From Legionella_C sp963803545 (GTDB lineage Bacteria; Pseudomonadota; Gammaproteobacteria; Legionellales; Legionellaceae), in NCBI GenBank assembly GCA_963803545.1, contig CAWDMX010000001.1, positions 744,001-808,000 of the forward strand: DNA of 64,000 bases, in the 5' to 3' direction. Position numbers and translations under genes: made by a program. The notes under the pieces are model-generated. The model worked only from the letters and a program-made list of their open reading frames with translations. It had not been told where the DNA came from and did no database searches. Positions 36,238 to 45,120 of the stretch are shown here, in pieces. How positions within the stretch are numbered: the stretch's first letter is position 1; every line of letters starts with the position of its first letter.

Positions 36238-37484
36238 ACACACAACAAATCTTTCCAGTTGGTCGTATAGTTGGGGGATTTAAGCGCACGTTTCATAGAC
36301 CAAGGCTGAGACTTGCCTTGCGCGGCAAGTGTAAGAGTATGGCGGCCGAAGCGTTGGTTTACGGTTTCAAACACGCGCATCAATTTTTCGGTTTGCGCGG
36401 TGTCAGAGGCATTAATAGGATTAAAGAAATCATTCTGCTGATGCGTCTTGTCTTGTAAATCAAAAAGCATTACGCCAATTTTTTGATAATGAATACCCGC
36501 CTTAAAAATACGATTTATCGCTGTTTTAGCCGCATCAGTAAGTTTTCTTAGGTCGTCGGTTGGATGCACAAAACAAACGCTTATTTCTTTATTATAATGC
36601 GCGAGGTCGGCTCGAAAACGGGAAGACTGCACGAACACGGATAATTGTTGTGCTTGCCTGTTATCACGCCGTAATTTTTCATGCGCGCGTGCAACATAAC
36701 TGCTAATTGCATTTTGTAAGGCTGGAAGCTCGGTTTGCAGGCACCCAAACGATTTAGAAGAAACAATACTTTTTCTCGGCTCTACCGTCTCAAGTTTAAG
36801 GCAGCGAATGCCATTTAACTCGAGAGCCGTACGCATCATCATGACTGAAAATTTGGTTTTTAAAAAATGCGGATCGCAGCGCGCAAGGTCGCCTGCGGTG
36901 TTGATATTAAGCGCCATTAATTTTTTAGCCCATTGGCGCCCAATTCCCCATACTTCATCAATGGCTAATTGATTTAGTAACAACTCCTGTCCGGTTATAT
37001 TAAAAACGGAAGATTTAAAAATTTTTTTAGCACAATTATTAGCAATCTTAGCTAAGGTTTTAGTTTGTCCAATACCAAAAGAAGTAGGGATGCCGGTGTA
37101 TTGCAACACCCTTTTTTGCAACCGCTCACAAAAGCCCAAACGTTCTTTCTCCGCAAGAGCGGTTAAATCAAGAAAAGCTTCGTCAATAGAATACACTTCT
37201 ACATCAGGCCAAGCATCAGCAAGTATGGACATAATGCGATGTGAAATATCACCGTAGAGGGTGTAATTTGACGAAAAAACCTGAACGTTGTGTTGATGGC
37301 AAAGAGCTTTTACTTTAAAAAAAGGCGTACCCATAACAATTCCTAAAGCCTTGGCTTCATTTGAACGCGCAATAACGCAACCGTCGTTATTAGAAAGGAT
37401 AACAATCGGGGTATCGATTAAATCCGGGCGAAATAACCGCTCGCAGGACGCATAAAAATTATTGCAATCTATAAGTGCGTACAT
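36234..37484 (-). CDS. umuC: DNA polymerase V catalytic subunit UmuC (Y family)
   Basis: 416 residues from the ATG at 37484 (MYALIDCNNFYASCERLFRP). The Y-family palm carries its carboxylates in ALIDCNNFYASCE and EVYSIDEAFLDL; the HhH region includes TSFGIGQTKTLAKIANNCAK and DEVWGIGRQWAKKL; the little finger follows. The C-terminal UmuC segment (QRFGRHTLTLAAQGKSQPWS) is present. Length is normal. The start overlaps the end of umuD by 16 nt, the usual umuDC arrangement. It performs error-prone translesion synthesis during the SOS response. Confidence 0.93.
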   Translation of the reverse strand: MYALIDCNNFYASCERLFRPDLIDTPIVILSNNDGCVIARSNEAKALGIVMGTPFFKVKALCHQHNVQVFSSNYTLYGDISHRIMSILADAWPDVEVYSIDEAFLDLTALAEKERLGFCERLQKRVLQYTGIPTSFGIGQTKTLAKIANNCAKKIFKSSVFNITGQELLLNQLAIDEVWGIGRQWAKKLMALNINTAGDLARCDPHFLKTKFSVMMMRTALELNGIRCLKLETVEPRKSIVSSKSFGCLQTELPALQNAISSYVARAHEKLRRDNRQAQQLSVFVQSSRFRADLAHYNKEISVCFVHPTDDLRKLTDAAKTAINRIFKAGIHYQKIGVMLFDLQDKTHQQNDFFNPINASDTAQTEKLMRVFETVNQRFGRHTLTLAAQGKSQPWSMKRALKSPNYTTNWKDLLCV

Positions 37485-37924
37485 GAGCGAGCCGGTGTAT
37501 GAATAATATGACGGATCACCCCCCAAATCACACATTCCGTATTGCCGGTAATGCGGATAGGAATTGCCGTGTTATCATCGGCAACAAGTTGAACGCGGCC
37601 GTTGGTCTTGCAAAGACGACGCACCATCCAATCACCACTGATAAACGCAACCACGCGATCGTTATGCGAGGGGGTAAGGCTTCGGTCTATGATGAGCAAA
37701 TCGCGAGCGGTGATATCGCTAAATCCAAAGTCGCTACTGGTTACTTTTAGAATAAACGTTGCGGCTGGATGCGGTATTAGAAATTCATTAAGATCCAAAT
37801 GCGACTCTAAATAATCATCCGCCGGAGAAGGAAAGCCGGCCTGCACACGACTGGCAAATAAGGGCAAAGGAAGAAAGTCGCTCGAAGCGACTCTATAAAA
37901 ATCAAACGCGTCACCGTGGTTCAT
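37469..37924 (-). CDS. umuD: UmuD-like protein with substituted catalytic dyad
   Basis: 151 residues. The fold and processing region are recognisable: FASRVQAGFPSPADDYLE contains the expected Ala-Gly cleavage site (29/30), and HPAATFILKV leads into the active site. In UmuD/LexA peptidases the next motif is GDSM with the catalytic Ser; here it is SSDF, putting Asp65 at the Ser position. The Lys of TVK(R/K)L is Arg102 (WMVRRL). Both members of the Ser-Lys dyad are therefore changed and self-cleavage is not expected. The protein may act uncleaved as a regulator of UmuC, or the operon may be decaying. No E. coli-type LexA box is visible upstream. Confidence 0.88.
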   Translation of the reverse strand: MNHGDAFDFYRVASSDFLPLPLFASRVQAGFPSPADDYLESHLDLNEFLIPHPAATFILKVTSSDFGFSDITARDLLIIDRSLTPSHNDRVVAFISGDWMVRRLCKTNGRVQLVADDNTAIPIRITGNTECVIWGVIRHIIHTPARSCTHL

Positions 37925-38060
37925 AAATGTGCTACTTATTTAGTTTAAAATAAAAATATAGAGCAGTAAGAACGTAATTTCTAGTAGAAAAATGCGGAGC
38001 ACACCCGCAATATCCGTAAGTTTCGATTTGCAAAGGGAAAAATAAATACAAATATTATTC

Positions 38061-38095
38061 TTGACATTGTCTTTATGTACGTTATTCAAGACAAT
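38061..38095 (+). promoter_or_regulatory. Promoter with overlapping operator-like inverted repeat
   Basis: TTGACA at 38061-38066 is a perfect -35; TATTCA at 38083 is a -10 candidate with 16-bp spacing. ATTGTCTT (38066-38073) and AAGACAAT (38088-38095) form an 8-bp inverted repeat across this promoter, typical of a dimeric repressor site. It would drive the short unit ending at the terminator at 38247-38273. Confidence 0.5.
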
Positions 38096-38119
38096 ACGTC
38101 ATTTTCTGAAAACAGCCTT

Positions 38120-38194
38120 ATGATGGCGTATTATTTTGCAGCAATCTGTAAAGTAGCGCCCCTTTCCGCCATTAAAAAATATATTGAACAATAA
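38120..38194 (+). CDS. Possible 24-residue micro-protein
   Basis: ATG ATG at 38120 opens a 24-codon frame (MMAYYFAAICKVAPLSAIKK and four more residues). It is the only start codon frame between a strong promoter and an intrinsic terminator. The SD is poor. It could instead be a chance frame in a small regulatory RNA of about 190 nt. No family recognised. Confidence 0.3.
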   Translation: MMAYYFAAICKVAPLSAIKKYIEQ

Positions 38195-38246
38195 AGAAAA
38201 CCTAATAGAAACAACAATATCAACAGCCTCGCTGTCGACGCGGTCC

Positions 38247-38273
38247 AATCTCGTCCTGAAAGACGAGATTTTT
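38247..38273 (+). terminator. Strong intrinsic terminator
   Basis: AATCTCGTC (38247-38255) and GACGAGATT (38262-38270) form a perfect 9-bp stem with a 6-nt loop, running into five T (38269-38273). It closes the plus-strand unit starting at about 38090. Confidence 0.75.
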
Positions 38274-38316
38274 CGCGAAAAGCGGTTAAAACTCATGTTA
38301 AGAAATAATTGATAAT

Positions 38317-38850
38317 TTACATTGATAAATTTAGGTTCGACGCAAATCCACATTCTAGACTTTGAATCAGCGATTTTAGAAAATCAAAACTTAAATTATA
38401 TATTCCTGGAGAACTTGTTTCTCTTGGACCCGCAATATTCAGAATTTTTACATTATTAAGATTTAACCATTGAGTAGTTTCTTTGATATTATTTTTTTTT
38501 GCGAGCATAAGATTAATGATTAAGTAGGGTTTTTTTAACGTATTCACCTCCGATATTGTTACTATTGTTCCGTCTTGTACGTTTTTTGGTAAAGGAAGAG
38601 AGGGCACTAAAATCAAGGTACCATCAGAATCACGTATATTTAAACAAGTACGTGTATCATAATTATGTTGCTCCGACTGAACATCGGTATCTACCTCAAC
38701 CAAATTTTTAAATTTGGCTGAAATTAAACCTGCTTCATTAATGCGTCCTTTCGGGCACCATCCTCCATACTGTACATTTAGGCCTATAGCCGCATCAAGC
38801 CCGGCTTGATCAACCCCTGTTTGCCCACCGGTTATAATTTTTTCAATCAT
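38317..38850 (-). CDS. SLOG-type putative molybdenum carrier protein
   Basis: 177 residues. It opens MIEKIITGGQTGVDQAGLDAA, the nucleotide-binding GGxTGVDxxGLDxA signature of the putative Mo-carrier group (PF12694) of the SLOG/Rossmann superfamily. GGWCPKGRINEAGLIS and YDTRTCLNIRDSDGTLIL follow, and near the end NIAGPRETSSPGIYNLSFDF matches the NVAGPReS motif. Family length is about 150-180. Some members may bind nucleotides or nucleotide-derived ligands; molybdenum binding rests on one crystal structure. Cytoplasmic. Weak SD (AGGT) upstream. No neighbour explains its role. Confidence 0.85.
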   Translation of the reverse strand: MIEKIITGGQTGVDQAGLDAAIGLNVQYGGWCPKGRINEAGLISAKFKNLVEVDTDVQSEQHNYDTRTCLNIRDSDGTLILVPSLPLPKNVQDGTIVTISEVNTLKKPYLIINLMLAKKNNIKETTQWLNLNNVKILNIAGPRETSSPGIYNLSFDFLKSLIQSLECGFASNLNLSM

Positions 38851-39139
38851 ATTTTTACCTGTTTATACTATTTAGAGGGCGTGAAATGATGATTAAAATT
38901 ATAAAAATAACACGCTTTAAAAATCTTTTATAGGTTAACTCGTGACAGTAAGGGCAATAATGCCGTGATTGGATGGCAAATAATAGGGCTAATAAAAGCA
39001 TCATTTGCAGCCTCTCTGTTTCAAATTTTACAAACAGGCCTAAAGGGTAGGGGGATGAGAACGATAGGAAAAGGGAAGACGGCTAGAGTTGATAAAAGTA
39101 CAGCGCGTGTTGTATTGGTTGAAAACTCCTCGATGGCTA
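38851..39139. other. Intergenic region between two minus-strand genes
   Basis: A 74-codon plus-strand frame at 38965-39189 is Lys/Arg-rich and overlaps the end of the GST gene; not convincing as a gene. No promoter or terminator recognised. Confidence 0.35.
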
Positions 39140-39772
39140 TTAAAGCAGAGGCTCTTCTTCACCCGCCCATGGGTGATATTTTTTCATGACCGATACAAAC
39201 AAATCGGATTCAATTAGGCATTGCAACCATGTCTGCAAACCTAATAAAGGGGTTTGCCAAAACCAATCACGGTCAACCATCGCAAATTGACGGATGAAGG
39301 GAAATAAGGCCACGTCAGCCAAGCTTATGCGTTCACCGAGCAACCACCGATGCTTGGTTAGCGCATTATTCAACGACTGCAAAAAAGGCATAGCTTGATT
39401 GCGATAGTAGATAGCCTCTTGATCTTCTGAGCGTTGTGGGTATTTGTAATTATCCAAAATGGGCTTGAATTGATTGTCGTTCGTATCTATCCATTGCTTG
39501 ATTTTTTCTTGGCCATGCTCCTGCAACCAATTGTCTGGATCAAAGCAGGCCAAAGCCCAATACATAATATCCAGGCTTTCATCAATCACCAGGCCATCAT
39601 TAAGAACAAGAACAGGTACTGTGCCTTTCGGCGAACGCGCTAACATCTGCGCGGGCTTTGTTTTTAGCACAACCTCACGAACACGCACGGTAATATTGGC
39701 GTAACGCAAGGTCATACGGGCACGGATAGCATACGGGCATCGTCTGAACGTGTATAACGTGGGATAGAGCAT
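39140..39772 (-). CDS. Glutathione S-transferase family protein
   Basis: 210 residues. The N-terminal thioredoxin-like domain begins LYPTLYTFRRCPYAIRARMT with a CPYxxR motif of the glutaredoxin/GST type, then KGTVPVLVLNDGLVIDESLD (cis-Pro and the E-S glutathione site). The C-terminal helical domain includes RWLLGERISLADVALFPFIR, the conserved capping motif. Cys12 rather than Ser/Tyr suggests an omega- or beta-like enzyme that reduces mixed disulfides. Cytoplasmic. Start codon ATG at 39772 lacks a clear SD. Confidence 0.9.
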   Translation of the reverse strand: MLYPTLYTFRRCPYAIRARMTLRYANITVRVREVVLKTKPAQMLARSPKGTVPVLVLNDGLVIDESLDIMYWALACFDPDNWLQEHGQEKIKQWIDTNDNQFKPILDNYKYPQRSEDQEAIYYRNQAMPFLQSLNNALTKHRWLLGERISLADVALFPFIRQFAMVDRDWFWQTPLLGLQTWLQCLIESDLFVSVMKKYHPWAGEEEPLL

Positions 39773-39848
39773 TTATTAGCGTATTGTAAATAATTGTCGT
39801 GTTTGGCAGTGTATCCAGCCAGATAAACAGATGCAAGGGTTTGGCTGT

Positions 39849-40028
39849 TCATCGCGACTTACGTTGGTCTATCGCTGCTGCTCGGGACGAACTAAAATGA
39901 AAATTCGCTAATTGAGCATCTTTCGCTTCTTTACCGGTAAATAATGATTTTAGAAATACAAGCCATTTGGGTTGTGGTTTCGCATCACTGTGTTTATGGA
40001 TAATTTCTGTAATTATACTTTTTAACAT
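39849..40028 (-). CDS. Small hypothetical protein
   Basis: 59 codons from ATG at 40028 (MLKSIITEIIHKHSDAKPQP, then KWLVFLKSLFTGKEAKDAQL). Basic and helical, no signal peptide, no recognised family, no clear SD. It could be real because it sits alone in an otherwise empty stretch, but confidence is low. Nothing else is seen between 39773 and 40173. Confidence 0.3.
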   Translation of the reverse strand: MLKSIITEIIHKHSDAKPQPKWLVFLKSLFTGKEAKDAQLANFHFSSSRAAAIDQRKSR

Positions 40029-40173
40029 ATTTATTAAAAGACCAGGTTAGTCAAAAAAATTACATTATGGAGGCTAAACAGCGATTGTCAACCACCGGTT
40101 TTATCGGCGGAAACGCTTACAAAAATTTATCATTATTTTGTATACGCAACTTTGTTGACCCTGCCCATTAGGC

Positions 40174-40660
40174 TCACGGTCGAAGATTGACTTTGTCGTC
40201 CAGTGAACTCAAGGGCAACTCGGACGCCTTTTCAACATAGGTTGCGAATGACTGGTGTGGCTTTACCCCGTCCCCAACAAGCCCGAAGCTTTCGAAATGA
40301 ATGCCATTGATATTTAGAATGAACCATAAGGAATTGGTCGTCTGCGTTTTGAAAAAACACCGTGAACTGTTGTCTTCGGTTCCGTCGCGTTTTACAGCTA
40401 AGACTACCAGGTTAATTTCAAGCACCGGCGTGAGTGCTTGAATAATTGCCTCGTCGACCCAAGAGATTGATTTGCGGTGGTAGGCTGTATATTCATCAAT
40501 GAGTTGATTGCCTATCACGTAATTTTGAAAATATTCTTTTCTGGCCTCAATAAAGTTGCACGCTAGCTCGCGCCAATTATCAACGCTATTGGAGCATGCA
40601 ATCGTTTTTAATGAACAGACTATTGCGTGCTAAAAAAAGCTGTCATCGACAGAACTTCTA
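40174..40660 (-). pseudogene. Degenerate OTU-domain protein
   Basis: The 3' part reads ELACNFIEARKEYFQNYVIG, then SWVDEAIIQALTPVLEINLVVLAV and NINGIHFESFGL. This aligns in order with the OTU domain of the giant protein (RELAVKHIESNADFY, RLALARELNIDIVVLSD, VNGNHFESL). Upstream, where CGDGNCFYYAL should be, the frame gives SVDDSFF, a TAG stop, then HAIVC; the catalytic Cys is gone and the stop follows a T7 run. The His side is intact, the Cys side destroyed, so the gene is inactive. An ATG or GTG inside could still make a fragment. Similarity was judged by eye. Confidence 0.6.
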
Positions 40661-40678
40661 AGTGTAGTGAGACTCTGT

Positions 40679-41218
40679 TTACGCCAACCTTTTGGTTTTC
40701 CCTTCTTCGTCGAACGCTGCGTCGGGCGTATTGATGGTTTTAAATAAGCCAAAGGATGAAGTTGATGCAACCCTCACAGGCGAAAAAGATTGTGTTTGAA
40801 GGATGATTGGAGAAACTCTAAGATTTGGCTCATGAGTTAACTCTGTTTCAAGCGCGGCTAATTCTTCTGATTTGGTTTTAATAAAGTCTTGAGCATTTAG
40901 TATAGTATGTTTTGCGAAACAATCAGAAAGTATAAGTAAACCCACAGCGATTCCGGGAATAACCATAGCTGTTATACCAAAAAGACCCGTTAAAAGTAAA
41001 GTTGCCGCAAAAAGAATTAAAGGAATAAGTACATAATGTGCTATTTGATGCCGTCGCACTTGATTATTGTTAGATAATTTTAGTTCTAATATTGGTCTTG
41101 GAAGCTCGTCGGCAAACGCCTTTTTTTTCTGAATTTCATCCCTTAAGAGGGCAATTTTTTTTTCAAGCTCCGTAGCTGTAGTTAAATCAGTGATACATTG
41201 ATGAGATAAGTTCTTCAT
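40679..41218 (-). CDS. Hypothetical coiled-coil/two-helix membrane protein
   Basis: 179 residues. Residues about 10-50 are a charged helix (ATELEKKIALLRDEIQKKKA). Residues about 60-100 form two adjacent hydrophobic helices (YVLIPLILFAATLLLTGLFG and ITAMVIPGIAVGLLILSD) that would make a hairpin. Residues 105-130 are again charged helix, and the tail is Ser/Thr-rich ending FDEEGKTKRLA. No signal peptide. The layout (coil, hairpin, coil) resembles membrane-associated effectors. It lies just upstream of the broken OTU gene on the same strand. No PmrA-type box. Function unknown. Confidence 0.6.
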   Translation of the reverse strand: MKNLSHQCITDLTTATELEKKIALLRDEIQKKKAFADELPRPILELKLSNNNQVRRHQIAHYVLIPLILFAATLLLTGLFGITAMVIPGIAVGLLILSDCFAKHTILNAQDFIKTKSEELAALETELTHEPNLRVSPIILQTQSFSPVRVASTSSFGLFKTINTPDAAFDEEGKTKRLA

Positions 41219-41264
41219 TGCTTAAGTCCTAGTTAAAGGTGTTTAAAAAAATGTCTGGTTTATT

Positions 41265-41294
41265 TAGTTGCATTAATAATAGTTGCATTAATAA
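41265..41294. repeat. Exact 15-bp tandem duplication
   Basis: TAGTTGCATTAATAA occurs twice back to back, 47-76 bp upstream of the start at 41218. It may be replication slippage or a paired regulator site. A further TAGTTGCATTAA lies at 41358, inside IS debris. Confidence 0.6.
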
Positions 41295-41338
41295 CGCGTT
41301 TTTATATCATGAAAAAATTTTACTGTCCAATCCGTTTT

Positions 41339-42153
41339 TTAGACACGCTGCTCGGATTTAGTTGCATTAAACACGGCTGTTAGAGCAAATATGGCGCTGT
41401 CGCAAAAATAGTACGATCGTAAGACCGATTTACTTTTAGGCGCGTTTATGCCGTCAGGCCGTAGCGCTGCAACCATTGAGCGGTGCCGCGTATGCCGGAG
41501 GTGATACTTATGCTTCAAACAATCAATAACAGTTTCAATTAAATTGCGCTGATCTAACCGTTGTTTTTCATCATCGGTTCTCACTAATTTTTTCTTCGTA
41601 TTTTTCGTTTTCCTGTGATCAGTTTCAAGCTTTTTGTAAACAATTTCTTATCAACTCCCTTGTCACCAAATGCAAGTTCCTCAAGATCGCACATCAACGA
41701 TCCAGGCACAGTACGGTCACTGACATTACTTTTGGTTATTTTAAATGCTATTAATTCACAAGTTGATTAATAACAACACGGACTTTTAGACCAAAAAAAA
41801 CCCGCCTACGGATGTACGACCCTATGCTGCAATTTCTTTAAAAACTTGATTAGGTTTTGATACCTTAAGAAGGCACGCAGGAAAGCAACTTCCATCGGTA
41901 TAAAATAGGCTGGTTTTTCGCCTACATTTGTATTGTGAGAACACGGCTAATGGCAAAATTGCTCGACTCATTAACGCAACAAATCGTTGATAGCGGGGGG
42001 TGATTCCGGAAAATACTGTTTCCAATAAATCTGTAAAATTTCAATAGCCAACCATTTGGAACAAAATTTGGGTGGCGTAATTTCGCTAACCGATAAACAA
42101 CAAGTAGGTCCTCGACTACCTTTTGTTGGGCTTGTTAATAGCGGTTGAGGCAT
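41339..42153 (-). pseudogene. IS982-family transposase remnant with an embedded IS6 end
   Basis: Minus-strand pieces in several frames follow an IS982 transposase: CLSVSEITPPKF, ITPRYQRFVALMSRAILPLA, LFYTDGSCFPACLLKVSKPN, FKEIAA, and NLIETVIDCLKHKYHLRHTRHRS. Several stops and shifts separate them. At about 41390-41470 the bases match the 3' end of the IS6 copies (GCGCTGTCGCAAAAATAG end sequence; QRYGLTA-stop against QFYGLAA-stop), so an IS6 element once inserted here and was mostly lost. Confidence 0.6.
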
Positions 42154-42302
42154 ACTTTATCTAATTCTTTGTAAAAATCGTCGATTTCGCAAAAAAGAGC
42201 GACTATCGGGCACTCCATCAACATATTGAAATTACTTTTAAACGAGAAAAATCAGCATGTTAAGATCGGCAACTCTTTTTTCAATGGCTATGAAAATTCG
42301 AA

Positions 42303-42544
42303 CTGGGCTTTTATAAAGAAATCACAATTGATGATAGAGCGGATAGTTGTAGTGAAAAGGTCAGTTGGCTTCTTTTAAAACATATGTGGGGTTTTGAAAA
42401 ACGGATAGTTATCATTTGGAATTTACTAAAAAAAATTATCCAGGTGTTCGTATTATTGACATACACTCTAATGCGGCATTAGAAAAATTACCGCTACCTA
42501 AATTGAACATCAAAACAGATATTTTATCTAAGTATGAAATTTAA
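42303..42544 (+). pseudogene. Remnant of an unidentified gene
   Basis: Two plus-strand fragments in different frames, LGFYKEITIDDRADSCSEKV to about 42400 and SYHLEFTKKNYPGVRIIDIH to a TAA at 42542-42544, read as parts of one protein broken by a frameshift near 42400. The family is not recognised. Bases 42154-42302 hold no clear gene. Confidence 0.35.
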
Positions 42545-42620
42545 AAAATAAGGAAAATTTATATTTTACAATGTGGGATTAAAATTTTTTGCAACCAGTT
42601 AAAAATAAATGTATTGGCTG

Positions 42621-42704
42621 CAGTCTAGACTGGTAAAGGGGTGTAGAGGTGTTCTTGGAAATATTGTACCCGTCTGAAAGGAACCTCTAGACGGATACAA
42701 TATT
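42621..42704. repeat. Structured block of nested inverted repeats
   Basis: CAGTCTAGACTG (42621-42632) is a perfect palindrome. AATATTGTACCCGTCT (42660-42675) pairs with AGACGGATACAATATT (42689-42704) with one mismatch and a 13-nt loop. The loop AGGAACCTCT can instead pair with AGAGGTGTTCT just upstream of the stem, so two hairpins compete. There is no T run after the stem. It could be a mobile short repeat, a transposon end, or a structured leader of the gene at 42851. Confidence 0.5.
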
Positions 42705-42850
42705 ATTTAGCTGCATTATGTACCAATAATCCTTAGCCGAATGCCATTGTTTTCCACAGAACGCCAGCTAGGCTTTAAAATATAAAACGGTTGACAAACG
42801 GCTACTTTAAGATAGATTTGCGGGTTTTAATAATCACTCGTGAGCACTTT

Positions 42851-44260
42851 ATGATCATTAACGTACCTCAAGGCTATAGCGCCAGATTAATAGCAAAAGA
42901 TTCCGCTTCTCTAGGCATTGAAGCGCTTTATACCGATGGTTTTTCTAGCTGCAACATCATTATCTGCTTGAGTGAAAAGCGTATTACCCTAATTCATGTT
43001 GATATAAAAATGCATTATGATGTTCTGAAAATAAAAAAAGAAATTGAATGGGTTGATAAACCCAACGAGTTCATTCTCTTGGCAAGAAGTGAATCCCCTA
43101 TAAGGGACAATATTACTCAGTTATTTGCAGAGTATTTTCCTGACAGGAAATTACAATCTAAAATAGTAACGGACGATTATGATGGAGTATCTGTTTCCTT
43201 TGCAAAAAATCAGGAAAACCAATTACATTCCCAAATAAGCCAATACCCCATGGAAATTAAGCCTGACGAGCTTTGTCGCCATCCTCAAGAAAAAAGGCTA
43301 CTGGCTGTACAAAAGATTGAACAAATTATAGGTGTTGGATTCAGGGCAAGGCATCCTTTCAACTTTGTATCGCTTTTACAAGCAAGGCAATGCCATTTGT
43401 TTGACGGAAACGCTTGGGAATTCTTAGATAAGAACCATTTGAAAGTAGATGTTCCTGATGAGCAAACGAAATACATAATGAATACTTTTGATAAAGATAA
43501 TCCTTTTATCACGACTGCTCGCCTTTTAGGCGAGATTATTGATTCTGACAACGAAGGTACGGTTATATTGGAGCCCATAGCAGATATGTGCCTGAGCGTG
43601 GCTCCATATATTGAGTATTATTTGAACGATTTTGCAAACGAGGAAACATTGTTTTCTAGAAACTTTAAGGACTCTTTAGACTTTTATGAGGCCTCAGAAA
43701 AGCAAGATAAAGATTTGAAAGACAAGTTATTAACGCTTATTACGCAAAAGGGGAATGTGTTTAAAGAAATAACTTCTGCTATAGAGGAATATAAATTAAA
43801 TTCTAGAAACACGATATTTAAGGAAAAAATAGTAGATGAATATGGAACGTTTGCTCGAAGTTATAAAGAAAGACACGCGTATACAGAGGCAGACATAGCC
43901 AATTCAAAGCAGTTGCAAGTAGCAAAAAAAATCGCGAGCTATGGAGCGTTGGCGTATCAAAAGAAAGATTATGTAAATGCAGAAGTATTTTTTAAAGATA
44001 CTTTAAAAAAAATGACCCTGTGTTGTACTAAAAATAATACTCAGTTAGCGATAGCGTATTACAATCTAGGACGCAGCTTGCAGCAATTAGAGCGTTTTGT
44101 GGAAGCGAAAAAATATTTATCCTATAGTCTTACTCTTAAGAAGAATTTTACCAGCTCAAAACCAGAGCGTTTAAGTATAGAAAAAACAGAAAAAGCATTA
44201 GCCGACTGTCAAGAGCAACTCGCTCTTTCCGTGAATAAAGCTCCCAGTGCGTTTTCATGA
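42851..44260 (+). CDS. TPR-containing protein of unknown function
   Basis: 469 residues from the ATG at 42851; the frame opens earlier from TTG at 42791, without SD. The N-terminal 120 residues (MIINVPQGYSARLIAKDSAS, LGIEALYTDGFSSCNIIICL) look like a small alpha/beta domain, somewhat CheD-like, by eye only. The middle is helical. Residues about 370-445 hold two or three tetratricopeptide-type repeats (SYGALAYQKKDYVNAEVFFK, AYYNLGRSLQQLERFVEAKK, YLSYSLTLKK). No signal peptide or membrane segment. Likely cytoplasmic or secreted as a scaffold. It is an intact gene in a zone of IS debris. Effector status cannot be judged. Confidence 0.65.
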   Translation: MIINVPQGYSARLIAKDSASLGIEALYTDGFSSCNIIICLSEKRITLIHVDIKMHYDVLKIKKEIEWVDKPNEFILLARSESPIRDNITQLFAEYFPDRKLQSKIVTDDYDGVSVSFAKNQENQLHSQISQYPMEIKPDELCRHPQEKRLLAVQKIEQIIGVGFRARHPFNFVSLLQARQCHLFDGNAWEFLDKNHLKVDVPDEQTKYIMNTFDKDNPFITTARLLGEIIDSDNEGTVILEPIADMCLSVAPYIEYYLNDFANEETLFSRNFKDSLDFYEASEKQDKDLKDKLLTLITQKGNVFKEITSAIEEYKLNSRNTIFKEKIVDEYGTFARSYKERHAYTEADIANSKQLQVAKKIASYGALAYQKKDYVNAEVFFKDTLKKMTLCCTKNNTQLAIAYYNLGRSLQQLERFVEAKKYLSYSLTLKKNFTSSKPERLSIEKTEKALADCQEQLALSVNKAPSAFS

Positions 44261-44436
44261 CTTTAATTTGCGCGGTAACCAATGCGACAGTTTGCCACTA
44301 ATACATGTTATTCAGGATCGAAGGCTCATCCAGTAGCATGGATGGCGGTTCGGTTGCAAAAAATTAGAGAAAAGACTAAAAGTGTTGTCATTAAGAGTAC
44401 GGATGGCAGTAATATGCCCAGTTTCAAGGGGCGCAT

Positions 44437-45018
44437 TTGTCGCTTGGCGTGTTAAACGACCTGCGTGCTCGTAGAGGTGAAGGCTTTTTAATTGCCAGTA
44501 TCGATGGTTTAAAAGGATTTCCAGACGCCACCGCCAACGTGTTTCCAAAAACTGAAATTCAACTTTGTATCGTGCACCAAATCAGAAGTTCATTAAAGTC
44601 TGGGGTTAGTAAAGACCAGACTTTAATGAACGATTTAAAGCTCGTATACAAAGCCACAAGCAAAGACTTGGCCGAACATCACGTGCTTGAACTGGATGGT
44701 AAATGGCGCAAAAAATACCCCGCTGTTTTAAAGTCATGGAACGATAATTGAGAGGCTTTATCGCAGCTCTTGACGTATTCATAAGAGCTTCGACGCATTG
44801 TTTAGACAACTAATATTGTTGAGGCTTTTCATCGACAGGTTCGAAAATACACCCAAAGCAAGGGCGCATTTCCCAATGAAAATGCCTTGGTAAAATTAAC
44901 CTATCACGCTTGCCAAAAAATACTGAAAAAATAGAATCAGCCTGCGCGCGATTGGGCGCTGATTGCTTCACAACTCCAAGTATTTTTCGATGGAAGATTA
45001 AATTTGGGATTACGATAA
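44437..45018 (+). pseudogene. IS256-family transposase remnant
   Basis: The frame gives LGVLNDLRARRGEGFLIASI, DGLKGFPDATANVFPKTEIQ and LCIVHQIRSSLKSGVSKDQT, a classic IS256 core with the DG and HQ signatures. After a TGA at 44749-44751 it continues through further stops with TTNIVEAFHRQVRK, SKGAFPNENALVKLTYHACQ and WALIASQLQVFFDGRLNLGL. The N-terminal third is missing and several stops are present. Confidence 0.85.
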
Positions 45019-45120
45019 ATCAGGAGCTGACACAGTTAAATGAACGCTCTCATAGACAGGGATACTATCCCCTTGCTTGGTAAAATAGAACTCAACAGCA
45101 TCTTATTTTTTCAATTCTTG

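Noticed and set aside
37925..38060. LexA box before umuD
   Set aside because: No CTGT-N8-ACAG-type site was found; other LexA motifs cannot be excluded.
38965..39189. 74-codon plus-strand frame
   Set aside because: Overlaps the GST gene end and lacks SD or homology.
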